Shown here: one piece after another, positions 8,956 to 17,720 of the stretch
How the letters are laid out: each line of letters opens with the position of its first letter
How positions within the stretch are numbered: position 1 is the stretch's first letter
Source of the DNA: Vibrio pomeroyi
GTDB lineage: Bacteria; Pseudomonadota; Gammaproteobacteria; Enterobacterales; Vibrionaceae
Length of the DNA stretch: 64,000 nt
Direction: 5' to 3'
NCBI RefSeq assembly: GCF_024347595.1
Contig: NZ_AP025507.1
Coordinates: 868,001 to 932,000 of the forward strand
Made by a program: the position numbers and the translations under genes
Notes under the pieces: generated by a model
What the model was told of the DNA's origin: nothing
Database searches by the model: none
What the model saw: only the letters and a program-made list of their open reading frames with translations

Positions 8956-9884
8956 GATAAACCTTTTTCTGATTTAACTTGTTTATAGAATTCGCCAAAG
9001 CGTTCAGCAGAACAGGCATAACCACTATTTCTGAATGTACGAAGCATAGAAGTTGAAGAGGCAGGTCGGTCTACGCTATCGATCTCACGTCGAATGAAAT
9101 GTTCAATAAATTCAGGAGACGGGCTTACTTTCTTTGGCCTTTGCACTTCTTTCAGGTCGGCGAACTCATTATTTAGGGCGGAGATAGTACCACTGAAGTC
9201 AGGTTTTGTAAGCGCCAATTTTTCTAAAAACATAAGAGTAGCAATAGTTGTAATGCTTCTATCTGCAAGACTGAGTCCGAAAGCCTTGGCATTTTGATGT
9301 TGAAGGACTTTACGGGAGCATTTCACAAAGCAACTGGCATATGCAGATAAAGTTTTAGGGATTGAAGTTGTTACGATAGCAAAGCGTTCGTGAGCACTTT
9401 CTGAACTGGAGAGTGCTTCAAGCAAGTCTACCTGAATAGCTTGCAAATATTCGTTGCTCGCAACGATTACAAAGTTGTCCCGTGGGTGACTTTTAACAGT
9501 ATCTTTGATTGAAGTACTCGGAAGCGAAGATTGAGTTACTGTATTCCACCAGTCATTTCTGGGCGTTGGGACCCTATTATTGTTTTGGGCGAAAGTCGCA
9601 TTGTAGCCTGGCAACTCTGTTGTCCCATCAACCAAACCAAACCCAGCAGATAAGATTTTCAACGAAAGATCGTGCTCTTTGCTGTACGTACGTAGTTTAG
9701 AAAATGCTTGCCCAGAATATAAATCCTCGGCTTTAGTCTTGCTTGTTGTCCCTGAAAAGGCACGTTCCCAATTCTCAATAGTAGTTTGGATGTCACTAGA
9801 GAGGTGCTCACTTATATTCATTGATGTTGAAACATCGAGAGTTTTTCTTGCTGTGCAAGGAACTAATAAGTGTATTTCTCTCAT
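8952..9884 (-). CDS. DUF6884/YaaA-like protein, candidate DpdC (preQ0 to amido-deazaguanine in DNA)
   Basis: 310 residues, first of the leftward group with dpdA1 and dpdB1. Early residues carry a LVPCTARK segment, then LYSGQAFSKL and ILSAGFGLVDG with a following GYNATF, the pattern I associate with DUF6884-type proteins. DpdC in Salmonella converts the nitrile of preQ0 in DNA to the amide; position next to dpdA and the absence of any other DpdC-like gene make this the best candidate. The symbol is left blank because I cannot confirm homology to the characterised DpdC. No signal peptide or membrane segment. The starting ATG at 9882-9884 faces the dpdA2 promoter region. Confidence 0.6.
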   Translation of the reverse strand: MREIHLLVPCTARKTLDVSTSMNISEHLSSDIQTTIENWERAFSGTTSKTKAEDLYSGQAFSKLRTYSKEHDLSLKILSAGFGLVDGTTELPGYNATFAQNNNRVPTPRNDWWNTVTQSSLPSTSIKDTVKSHPRDNFVIVASNEYLQAIQVDLLEALSSSESAHERFAIVTTSIPKTLSAYASCFVKCSRKVLQHQNAKAFGLSLADRSITTIATLMFLEKLALTKPDFSGTISALNNEFADLKEVQRPKKVSPSPEFIEHFIRREIDSVDRPASSTSMLRTFRNSGYACSAERFGEFYKQVKSEKGLS

Positions 9885-9980
9885 GAGGTTTACCTAAGAT
9901 GCCGTATCGATTTTTCTTATCCTCGAAGTCTAGCTGAAAGATGAAACTTCGTATATGCTTTGTTTTATCAGGAGGCGTAA
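9885..9980. promoter_or_regulatory. Divergent promoter region between the two dpdA groups
   Basis: A 96-base gap separates the ATG of the leftward dpdC/dpdA1/dpdB1 group from the ATG of dpdA2. Both promoters must lie here or in adjacent coding ends. A CAGGAGGC ribosome site is seen 8 bases before dpdA2. No clear operator palindrome was found. Confidence 0.6.
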
Positions 9981-11222
9981 ATGAAATACTTTTTCCCGGA
10001 CAGTCAGGACTTTGTAGACCCAAACTTCGATTTTGAAACTGAAAAGAACAAACTACTGAGAGTTACCCAGCGAGATGATGTCTATGCGCACCACTTGTTG
10101 GAGAGACCTTATGACGGTTTGTTAATTTCTAAAGCGATTGTTGAGGGAATTCCGGGTAAAACAGATAAAACCCGTTATTCAAGAGGCCAAAAATACAGAC
10201 TGTTTAGAGAAGGTGCTCATCGATTTTTCCGTCTAACGTCTGATTTCCATGTTATGGGAGATAGTGGGGCGTTTTCATATATTAATGAAGAGGTTCCCCC
10301 GTACAACAGTGATGACTTGATTAATTTTTATGTGAAGTCCCGAGTGAATAGTGGTGTATCACTTGATCACGTTGTTATCGGTTATAGTGATCCACAATCA
10401 AAGAAACCGATTTCAAGTGAAGTGATTGCAAATCATCGTGAACGTGTTGCGTTGTCACTCCACAATGCTGAAGTTTTTTTAGGGCAAAAGAAACACTATT
10501 CATTTGTTCCTTATGGGGTTGCCCAAGGGTGGGATAAATCTAGCTATATCAATTCAGTTAAAGCATTAAAAGATATGGGTTATGAGCATATAACCATCGG
10601 GGGAATTGTCACCCTAAACTCAAAACAGATTTGTGAGCTTTTAGATGACATCCATACTCAGGCTCCTGGGAACTATGGTCTTCATTTATTAGGGATCGGT
10701 CGTGAGGAGATAATTCCTCACCTAGCAAAGCGGAATGTCATTAGCATTGATAGTACAACGCCTTTAAAACAGTCGTTTTTAAATGAAAAACGTAACTATA
10801 GACTAAATGGCGAAACATATTGTGCTATCCGAATACCGCAGTCTTGCAGCAACACCAGAGTTAAAAACGCTATTGCGTCAGGAAAGATCAAGCAAGACCA
10901 AGTATCTAGATTAGAAAGAAATGCTCTTTGTGCAGTACGTATGTATGGAAAGCGTCAATTGGGTCTTGAAGATACTATCAAGGCGATTAATGACTATGAA
11001 CAGTTGGTGTTTAGCAGAGATAGTTATTTGAGTAGTGAATACAGAAGAACATTGCAAGATCGACCTTGGGAAAAATGCAACTGTAACATCTGTAAACATA
11101 TAGGGGTTGAGGGCTTAATCTTTCGTGGTTCTGAGCGAAATAAGCGACGAGCATTTCACAATCTACAAGACTTCTACAAAAACTTGGTGCAGAGTGATGA
11201 AGAAAAAAGCATTGAAAATTGA
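9981..11222 (+). CDS. dpdA: DpdA2, second TGT-like DNA transglycosylase
   Basis: 413 residues, clearly related to DpdA1 (shared opening FPDSQDFVDP versus FPDNKDFVDP) but much diverged. Catalytic positions are kept: MGDSGAF (D94) and SLDHVV (D129), and the zinc site C366, C368, C371, H393. The strong AGGAGG ribosome site suggests good expression. It starts the rightward transcript dpdA2-dpdB2-queE-queC-folE, so this copy is tied to preQ0 synthesis while DpdA1 is tied to the DpdC candidate. Two active-looking DpdA proteins could form a heteromer, recognise different sequence contexts or use different bases; sequence alone does not say which. Confidence 0.88.
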   Translation: MKYFFPDSQDFVDPNFDFETEKNKLLRVTQRDDVYAHHLLERPYDGLLISKAIVEGIPGKTDKTRYSRGQKYRLFREGAHRFFRLTSDFHVMGDSGAFSYINEEVPPYNSDDLINFYVKSRVNSGVSLDHVVIGYSDPQSKKPISSEVIANHRERVALSLHNAEVFLGQKKHYSFVPYGVAQGWDKSSYINSVKALKDMGYEHITIGGIVTLNSKQICELLDDIHTQAPGNYGLHLLGIGREEIIPHLAKRNVISIDSTTPLKQSFLNEKRNYRLNGETYCAIRIPQSCSNTRVKNAIASGKIKQDQVSRLERNALCAVRMYGKRQLGLEDTIKAINDYEQLVFSRDSYLSSEYRRTLQDRPWEKCNCNICKHIGVEGLIFRGSERNKRRAFHNLQDFYKNLVQSDEEKSIEN

Positions 11223-12306
11223 GCAAAGTAATAACATCAAACTTTTCCAATTTAACATGAACTTAGATGAGTTAGAGTCTGTGTCCATGATTACTCGCAT
11301 TGAACGAAAGCACAACGTTCTAGAGGGTTACCAAAGACCAGAGGTCAGAAATCACATTAATAACATTGCAGATTACTTAGGGAGTGAGGACGGTATTATC
11401 CCTAACTCTATTATCATGAGTTTGTCTAGCGATGTAGAGTTACAAGAGGTTGATGGTGAAATATTCGAATTGATAATTCCCAATGTACCTAAAAGCGCTT
11501 TGATTGTTGATGGCCAGCAGCGTTTAGCCGCACTTAGACTTTCAGGTAGACGAGATTTCTATCTTCCCGTGTGTGCATTTATAAGCGATGATCAGGATTT
11601 TGAAAGACAGCAGTTTCTGTTGATCAATTCTGCTAAGCCACTTCCGAAAAGTTTGATCTATGAGTTATTACCCCATGCAAATGGCTTTTTTAATCAGGAA
11701 CTAACTAGAAGAAAACTTCCGTCATTATTAGTTCAACTCCTTAACTTTGATGAGTCGTCACCACTATTTGGGTTAGTTAAATTAGTTACAAACCCGATAG
11801 GCATTATTGCTGATAATTCTCTAATGAAAATGCTCGATAACAGCTTGAGAGAAGGTGCGTTGTATGAATATAGAGAACAGGCGCAACAGACTTATAACCC
11901 AGTCGATTGTGATAGTATGCTTGGTTTACTCAATGATTACTTCCGAGCGGTTAAAGAAGCGTTCCCCGATGATTGGGGGAAGAAACCAAAGGAGTCACGC
12001 CTATTCCACGGTGCGGGCATAGTAGCGTTGGGTCAGTTGTTTGATGAGATATTTTATTCATATGAAGTTAATGGCAAACTTGGCAGTTTTTTTGATTTTG
12101 CTAAGAATAGGTTAGTCAGATTGAAGCCATTCTGTAGATGGAGTAGTGGAAGTTGGGACTTCGGTATGGATATCGACGGCCAACCGATTGTCAGAAAGTG
12201 GAATCAAATTCAAAATCTATCCCAAGATATCAACCTGATAACAGATTACCTGACACGAATTTACGACTTACAAGAAAGAGAGGTTACGCTTGTTAAAAGT
12301 CAATGA
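11197..12306 (+). CDS. dpdB: DpdB2, second DGQQR-motif partner protein
   Basis: 369 residues if the ATG at 11197 is used; an upstream frame is open but lies inside dpdA2, so the ATG with 26-base overlap is preferred. DGQQR lies at residues 105-109 (LIVDGQQRLAA), followed by the QQFLLINSAKPLPKSL block that matches QQFLILNLGKPLTSVQ of DpdB1. It is expected to work with DpdA2. The 3' end overlaps the TTG start of queE by 17 bases, so translation is coupled. AT-rich codon use is like dpdA2 and unlike the dpdE-dpdD block. Confidence 0.84.
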   Translation: MKKKALKIEQSNNIKLFQFNMNLDELESVSMITRIERKHNVLEGYQRPEVRNHINNIADYLGSEDGIIPNSIIMSLSSDVELQEVDGEIFELIIPNVPKSALIVDGQQRLAALRLSGRRDFYLPVCAFISDDQDFERQQFLLINSAKPLPKSLIYELLPHANGFFNQELTRRKLPSLLVQLLNFDESSPLFGLVKLVTNPIGIIADNSLMKMLDNSLREGALYEYREQAQQTYNPVDCDSMLGLLNDYFRAVKEAFPDDWGKKPKESRLFHGAGIVALGQLFDEIFYSYEVNGKLGSFFDFAKNRLVRLKPFCRWSSGSWDFGMDIDGQPIVRKWNQIQNLSQDINLITDYLTRIYDLQEREVTLVKSQ

Positions 12307-12955
12307 AATATTTGAAACCATTCAAGGTGAAGGTGTTTACACCGGTGTACCTTCAATTTTTCTTCGTCTGCAGGGGTGCCCAGTAGGGTGTGCGTGGTGT
12401 GATACAAAACATACCTGGGAAGTGGATGCGTGTGCAGAAGTAGCGCTAGTTGATGTAGTAGATAAAGGTCAAGATTCTAATACTTGGTCAGATACGACTA
12501 TCTCTGAGTTAATTACATATTTTCAAGAACACTGGACGGCAAAGCATGTCGTGATTACAGGCGGTGAGCCGTGTATGTATGATCTAACGGACTTAACCAC
12601 ACAGTTAGAAACCAACGGATTTTCTTGCCAGATTGAAACTAGTGGTACATTTGAGATCAGAACAACCCCTAATACTTGGGTAACTGTTTCTCCAAAAGTA
12701 AATATGAAAGGTGGCTTCAAAATCCTTGGCTCTGCAGTTGGTCGTGCCAATGAAGTCAAGCACCCGGTAGGTACTGAGAAAGACATAGAAAATTTAGTTA
12801 AAATGCTTGGTGAGCATGACACAAAAAAAGACGTTGTTATTGCACTTCAACCGATTAGTCAAAAGCCAAGAGCGACGGAGTTGTGTATTCAACACTGTAT
12901 TGCGAACAATTGGCGCTTATCAATTCAGACACACAAATATCTTCAAATAGCGTAG
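12290..12955 (+). CDS. queE: QueE, 7-carboxy-7-deazaguanine synthase (radical SAM)
   Basis: 221 residues from a TTG start; no better in-frame start precedes the conserved [12 protein letters not shown]. The radical SAM cluster motif is C30, C34, C37 ([14 protein letters not shown]), the QueE CX3CX2C pattern, followed by the GGEP motif (ITGGEPCMY). QueE contracts 6-carboxytetrahydropterin to 7-carboxy-7-deazaguanine. It overlaps dpdB2 and precedes queC by 8 bases. Chromosomal Vibrio already has queuosine genes, so this copy is dedicated to the island, presumably to raise preQ0 supply for DNA. Confidence 0.93.
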   Translation: MLKVNEIFETIQGEGVYTGVPSIFLRLQGCPVGCAWCDTKHTWEVDACAEVALVDVVDKGQDSNTWSDTTISELITYFQEHWTAKHVVITGGEPCMYDLTDLTTQLETNGFSCQIETSGTFEIRTTPNTWVTVSPKVNMKGGFKILGSAVGRANEVKHPVGTEKDIENLVKMLGEHDTKKDVVIALQPISQKPRATELCIQHCIANNWRLSIQTHKYLQIA

Positions 12956-12963
12956 GAGTTAAT

Positions 12964-13650
12964 ATGAATAAAGCAGTTGTTGTTTTTAGTGGAGGTCAAG
13001 ACTCTACGACTTGCCTTATTGAAGCGCTAGAAAAGTACGATGAAGTTCATGCAATTACTTTCGATTACGGCCAAAGGCACAAACTAGAAATTGAAGTTGC
13101 TCAGGACATTGCCCAAGAACTCGGTGTAACCGCCCATAAGGTACTGGATGTCAGTTTGCTAAATGAGTTGGCGATCAGTTCATTAACACGTGATGATATC
13201 CCTGTATCTCACGAATTACAGAGTAATGGCTTACCTAATTCTTTTGTTCCTGGTCGTAACATATTATTTCTAACTCTTGCTGGTATCTATGCTTACCAAA
13301 TTGGTGCTGCATCAGTGATTACAGGTGTTTGTGAGACAGACTTTTCTGGATACCCCGATTGCCGTGACTCATTTGTTAAAGCAATGCAGAGCGCTCTTCA
13401 GCAAGGTATGGAATATGATCTATCGTTAGTTACCCCCCTCATGTGGTTAGATAAAGCGCAAACATGGGCGATGGCTGATAAGTATGGCAAGTTAGAGTAC
13501 GTGAAAGAAAAAACACTGACTTGCTATAACGGTATTGTCGGCACTGGTTGTGGCGACTGCCCGTCGTGTAAACTGAGAGCGGAAGGTCTTTCGGCTTACG
13601 AGCAAAATAAAGCTACTTATTTGAACGAAATCGTCGGTTTAGCAAAATGA
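12964..13650 (+). CDS. queC: QueC, preQ0 synthase
   Basis: 228 residues from the ATG at 12964, preceded by TAGGAG; the frame is open further upstream but inside queE. The ATP-pyrophosphatase P-loop SGGQDS is at residues 9-14, and the C-terminal cysteine cluster (CYNG, then GCGDCPSC) is the QueC zinc site. QueC converts carboxydeazaguanine with ammonia and ATP to preQ0, the base used by DpdA. The stop TGA overlaps the ATG of folE (13647-13650). Confidence 0.95.
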   Translation: MNKAVVVFSGGQDSTTCLIEALEKYDEVHAITFDYGQRHKLEIEVAQDIAQELGVTAHKVLDVSLLNELAISSLTRDDIPVSHELQSNGLPNSFVPGRNILFLTLAGIYAYQIGAASVITGVCETDFSGYPDCRDSFVKAMQSALQQGMEYDLSLVTPLMWLDKAQTWAMADKYGKLEYVKEKTLTCYNGIVGTGCGDCPSCKLRAEGLSAYEQNKATYLNEIVGLAK

Positions 13651-14273
13651 ATGAATTGTCACATGAAGCATATATCGTTAAAGAAGCTCTTGCTGCTGCA
13701 GGTCTTGAAACACCGTTGACTGAGCAAACTTTGAATCATGATGAGAAATTTGCAGTTATTGAGAACGCGACAAGAGATATTCTTAACGCACTATCTCTGG
13801 ACTTGAACGATGACAGTTTGTCTGAGACGCCTAAGCGCATTGCAAAAATGTATGTAGATGAGATTTTTTCAGGCCTTGATTACAGTAATTTTCCGAAAAT
13901 TACTACGATAGAGAACAAAATGTATATTGATGAAAAGATCGTCGTCAAAGATATTTCTTTCACCAGTACTTGTGAGCACCACTTAGTTGTCTTTGATGGT
14001 CTAGCAACTGTGGGTTACATCCCAAAGGATAAAGTAATTGGTCTTTCAAAAATTAATCGCATCGTGAGATTTTTTGCCCAAAGACCTCAGGTACAAGAAC
14101 GACTTACAGCTCAGGTTTACCTCGCTTTGAAAACGCTTCTAGATGTCGATGATCTATATGTTAAATTTGAAGCTACTCATTATTGTGTCAAGAGCCGTGG
14201 AGTACAAGATGTAACTAGTAGTACTACTACTGTGAAGACGGGCGGTTGCTTTAAAAGAGTAAAACAAGTTTAG
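13647..14273 (+). CDS. folE: GTP cyclohydrolase I (FolE)
   Basis: 208 residues. Zinc and catalytic motifs are present: TSTCEHHL, the [20 protein letters not shown] segment (usual L-S-K...R...RLQVQERLT block) and HYCVKSRG. FolE opens GTP to dihydroneopterin triphosphate, the first step toward preQ0 and folate. It starts within the queC stop (ATGA) and is last in the transcript, ending before the terminator at 14307. With queD, queE and queC it makes a self-contained preQ0 pathway, which lets the element modify DNA without relying on host precursor levels. Confidence 0.95.
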   Translation: MNELSHEAYIVKEALAAAGLETPLTEQTLNHDEKFAVIENATRDILNALSLDLNDDSLSETPKRIAKMYVDEIFSGLDYSNFPKITTIENKMYIDEKIVVKDISFTSTCEHHLVVFDGLATVGYIPKDKVIGLSKINRIVRFFAQRPQVQERLTAQVYLALKTLLDVDDLYVKFEATHYCVKSRGVQDVTSSTTTVKTGGCFKRVKQV

Positions 14274-14306
14274 GTATACCCTGATTAATTTCTGTGAATT
14301 TACTTG

Positions 14307-14346
14307 AATGAGGCGGCATTTTGTGTCGCCTCATTTTTATTTTTTC
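14307..14346 (+). terminator. Rho-independent terminator after folE
   Basis: AATGAGGCGGC, loop, GTCGCCTCATT followed by a T-rich run. It separates the modification/precursor transcript from the restriction operon, which begins at 14550; the remaining 203 bases should hold the dpdE promoter. Confidence 0.88.
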
Positions 14347-14549
14347 CAAGGTTGAGTATGTTTATGCTGGCGCATAATGGTAAGTGCTCAAATTTGATCT
14401 AAGTATACTAACTACAGTTCATTGGCATGATATACTGTTTGTCGTATCTATGTTTTTCGCTTGAAAGTGTAAGCTGTACCAATTCTTCTTATGTAGTTAG
14501 CTTGGTATCGTGTTTTCGAGCGCAAGTTTAATTTAAGGTTAGGGGTTAG

Positions 14550-17500
14550 ATGTTCTCAGTTAAGGTTGGTTCATTGGTAAAAAGTACAAGTGCTTTTTCA
14601 GGTATTGGCAAAATAGTATCGATTGATACAGAGATGCTATCTGCAGAGGTTAGCTTTTTTTCATCTCCTTCTCGTCCGAATGAGGGGCGTATAACGGTCC
14701 CAGCTAGCCAATTATTGCCAATTCTCGCTTTGCCAAACAAATCGGTCGTGTTCTGTAAAGTCGGTACACAAGAACGATGGAAACTCGGTTTCTATGAAGG
14801 TGAGCGCCCGGGTGAAAAGCACCTTGTTGAGTTTAGTCGTGAGTTTAGCGATGAATTTACCATGCACGATCTATATGTGCCGAATGCCCAAATGACAGGC
14901 TCCTTTAAGCCGCATGAGTATCTCAAAGCCAAAGGGACTGTGACCCCCTTCTTAACTGAAGCTCGCGCTCAGTTTTATCACCACTACTTGGCTCAGCGAG
15001 CGGCATGTCAATCCATGTCCTCTATTCTCGGCAGTGCGGTGGAATTTGAAGCGCACCAATTGGCCGTGGTCAGTCGTGTTCTCAGTGATAGCAAACGCAA
15101 GTACTTACTTTGTGATGAAGTTGGTTTAGGTAAGACCATCGAAGCGGGGTTGATCCTGCGTCACCATGTAATGGAAAAAGGGCGTGAGGCGCGTGTGTTT
15201 GTGTTGACGCCACCGGCCTTAACACACCAATGGCAACGTGAACTGAGCGAACGCTTTCACCTTGGTGATGTGCTGACTTTAGCCTCTGACGAATTGGATG
15301 CCAACGATGATACCCAGTTGGTGTTTCTCGGCTCGTACCGAGACATCACCAAACTGACCCAAAAAATTGGCAAGCCAACCATGGTGGTGATTGATGAAGC
15401 ACACCAATTTGCTGATTTCGGTTGGAGCGAACAACTTGTTGAGCGTTTCTTCTTTAATGCGCTAGCGGAAGCGTCAAGTCAAGCGGAAGTTTCTTTGTTG
15501 CTCACTGGGACACCGCTGATTGGTCAAGAGAAAAACTATTTGGCGATGTTGCACTGTTTAGAGAGCGACAAATACCCACTGGATTTGGCGTTTGTTGAAA
15601 CGTTCAAAACGCAGATCCTTAATCAAGCGCACTTTGTTGGTTTGTACCGAGCGCTCGACCCTGCCAAGGATAACGATATTCTTGAAGGAGTGTTAAACGA
15701 CCTCAAAGCGCTCGACTTGCAAGATGATAAGTTGCAAGCCTTGATTGAAACAGCGGAGCCTTTGGTCGATTTCTTTGCTGATGAAGATGAGATTGACGCA
15801 AGTGAACGTAAACAAGCGGTGCTCGCCGTGCGCAGTTACTTTGCTGATCGTTACACATTTAACTACCGAATGCTGCGCAACCGTCGCGACTCGACAAACG
15901 GCGCCGCGCAAATGGTAATCCAAAATTTGTTCCCGGGTTTGGGGGCGTGTGACTTCGTCACTTGGGATCTGCCCGAAAGCGAAACTTTGCAAGATCAGCA
16001 ATTGGATGACTTGCGTGCCGCGGCGAGCCAATCGGCGCAGGAAAATGGCGATGGTTTCGCAACTAACTTTGCTTTGGCGGAAGGTGAATACCTTGAGTGG
16101 TTGGAAGCTATGATGCTAAGCCCACGCCACTTGGAGACGAAAATTACGCAGCGTCTTAATACGTGCACACTCAGTGACCAGCAACGAGCCTACTGGCAGG
16201 GGATGGTGGATGTCGCTGCGCAAGAACAACAAGCCAAAGATAACGCCCTGTTACAACGTTTAGAGACGTGGCTGAGCGAAAATTCACAAGGCAAAATCGT
16301 GGTGTTTTGTGGTGAACGTGGTGTCGCGGATCATGTCCATCAATGGCTCGGTGCTCAATTGAACTGCGAAGTAGAACGTCATGATCCCGCTTGCACACCA
16401 CGCTTTACCTGCGAAGAGACCGTACGTGTATTCGTGTGTGATGAGCGTGGTGAAGATGGTTTGAATTTGCAAGGGCGACGTCGTTTGGCCGTGCACTACA
16501 CCTTACCATTGGCGGTTAACCGCATTGAGCAGCGCAATGGACGGTTGAACCGCTACAGTGCGTTTATGCGAGGTTGTCAACCGATTGAAACCTGTGTACT
16601 GGTGCCAAATCGCAACGGTTTTTATCGTCAGTGGGCGGAGCTATTGCGTGACGGGATCGGAGCATTTGAACACTACCGAGCCAGTATTCAAGAGCCAATT
16701 GATGCTTTCCTGACGCAAGGATGGCAAGGGCTTTGGCTAGGTGGTTTTGCCCATCTTAATGCATTGGCGGAACGTTTGGCTGGTCCTCAAGGCTTAGTTG
16801 CGCAAGAGCTGCACAAGCTGGAAATTCAAGATGCGATGGACCGCGACATGTTGGATGTGCGCGCAGCCCTTCGTTTTGCACAGCGCATCAAACAGCATGA
16901 TGAAGCGTATGAGCAAACCACCAATGAGTTATTGGATTGGATGGTATACGGATTGCTGTTTGAGAAATCACGAATTGAAAATGCGCAGCAATTTAAACTA
17001 CAGTTTGTTCACCATCGTACCCGCTTAGATGTCGATAGCTTGATCCGTCACTGCATCATTGGTTTGGATTTCGAACATTCAACCTACAGCGCGCCAGTAA
17101 CACACCCAATGTCACCAGACCGTACCTTGTGCGCGCAAACGGGCGCGTATCCTTTGCGTTATGGTCAACCGTTTGTGGATTCGGTCGCCAGCATGTCGAA
17201 TGAACTGCCTTTGGGCATGGCGAGCGCATACTTACGTAAAGTGCAAGCAAAATTGGGCGATAGCCAACTGTGCTTTAAAACCCAATGGGTTGTGTCACTT
17301 GACCAGCCAGATCAGAGCAGCTTTGAGCAATTGCTACGTGATCAGCAAGCGGCACCGCTGGTGGTCAGCGATATTTTCCAAGGCAACGGCAATGTGATGA
17401 AAGCATCGCCAGCGAAAAGTTTGATGGCGGCAGGGTACAGTAAAAAGCCAACCCCGCTCGACTTAGGTGGCATGTCGGTGATGTACAGCGACCAAAACAT

Positions 17501-17717
17501 TGCCTTGACCGCACTCAATGGCGAACTGATTGATCTGTGGGATTACATTGAACGTGAATACGATCAGCGTCATTGGCAAGAGATGATTGATTGTGTTTTT
17601 GAGCGCTCACGTGAACACGCTTTGGCGAGTTTTGCAGATCAATACCCAGAGCACCCAGCGAGCGTACAAGCGACATTGCTGACCATCCAAGCGGTGATCT
17701 TGGTGGGAGAGGGGTAA
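14550..17717 (+). CDS. dpdE: DpdE, SNF2-type helicase/translocase of the Dpd restriction operon
   Basis: 1055 residues. After an N-terminal beta-rich part (VGSLVKSTSAFSGIGKIVSI) comes the SNF2 motor: Walker A CDEVGLGKTIEAG near residue 190, DEAH near 280, LLTGTPL, and helicase C motifs GLNLQGRR and NRIEQRNGRLNR near 660. DpdE is required for the restriction-like phenotype in Salmonella; presumably it translocates on DNA lacking deazaguanine. It is first of eight tightly packed genes. The first 200 bases are AT-rich like the upstream genes, then GC rises sharply, hinting at a recombination junction inside the gene. Confidence 0.9.
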   Translation: MFSVKVGSLVKSTSAFSGIGKIVSIDTEMLSAEVSFFSSPSRPNEGRITVPASQLLPILALPNKSVVFCKVGTQERWKLGFYEGERPGEKHLVEFSREFSDEFTMHDLYVPNAQMTGSFKPHEYLKAKGTVTPFLTEARAQFYHHYLAQRAACQSMSSILGSAVEFEAHQLAVVSRVLSDSKRKYLLCDEVGLGKTIEAGLILRHHVMEKGREARVFVLTPPALTHQWQRELSERFHLGDVLTLASDELDANDDTQLVFLGSYRDITKLTQKIGKPTMVVIDEAHQFADFGWSEQLVERFFFNALAEASSQAEVSLLLTGTPLIGQEKNYLAMLHCLESDKYPLDLAFVETFKTQILNQAHFVGLYRALDPAKDNDILEGVLNDLKALDLQDDKLQALIETAEPLVDFFADEDEIDASERKQAVLAVRSYFADRYTFNYRMLRNRRDSTNGAAQMVIQNLFPGLGACDFVTWDLPESETLQDQQLDDLRAAASQSAQENGDGFATNFALAEGEYLEWLEAMMLSPRHLETKITQRLNTCTLSDQQRAYWQGMVDVAAQEQQAKDNALLQRLETWLSENSQGKIVVFCGERGVADHVHQWLGAQLNCEVERHDPACTPRFTCEETVRVFVCDERGEDGLNLQGRRRLAVHYTLPLAVNRIEQRNGRLNRYSAFMRGCQPIETCVLVPNRNGFYRQWAELLRDGIGAFEHYRASIQEPIDAFLTQGWQGLWLGGFAHLNALAERLAGPQGLVAQELHKLEIQDAMDRDMLDVRAALRFAQRIKQHDEAYEQTTNELLDWMVYGLLFEKSRIENAQQFKLQFVHHRTRLDVDSLIRHCIIGLDFEHSTYSAPVTHPMSPDRTLCAQTGAYPLRYGQPFVDSVASMSNELPLGMASAYLRKVQAKLGDSQLCFKTQWVVSLDQPDQSSFEQLLRDQQAAPLVVSDIFQGNGNVMKASPAKSLMAAGYSKKPTPLDLGGMSVMYSDQNIALTALNGELIDLWDYIEREYDQRHWQEMIDCVFERSREHALASFADQYPEHPASVQATLLTIQAVILVGEG

Positions 17718-17720
17718 GCC

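Noticed and set aside
14347..14549. A specific sigma-70 promoter for dpdE
   Set aside because: A TATACT-like box near 14430 is visible but no -35 element at proper spacing; left unassigned.
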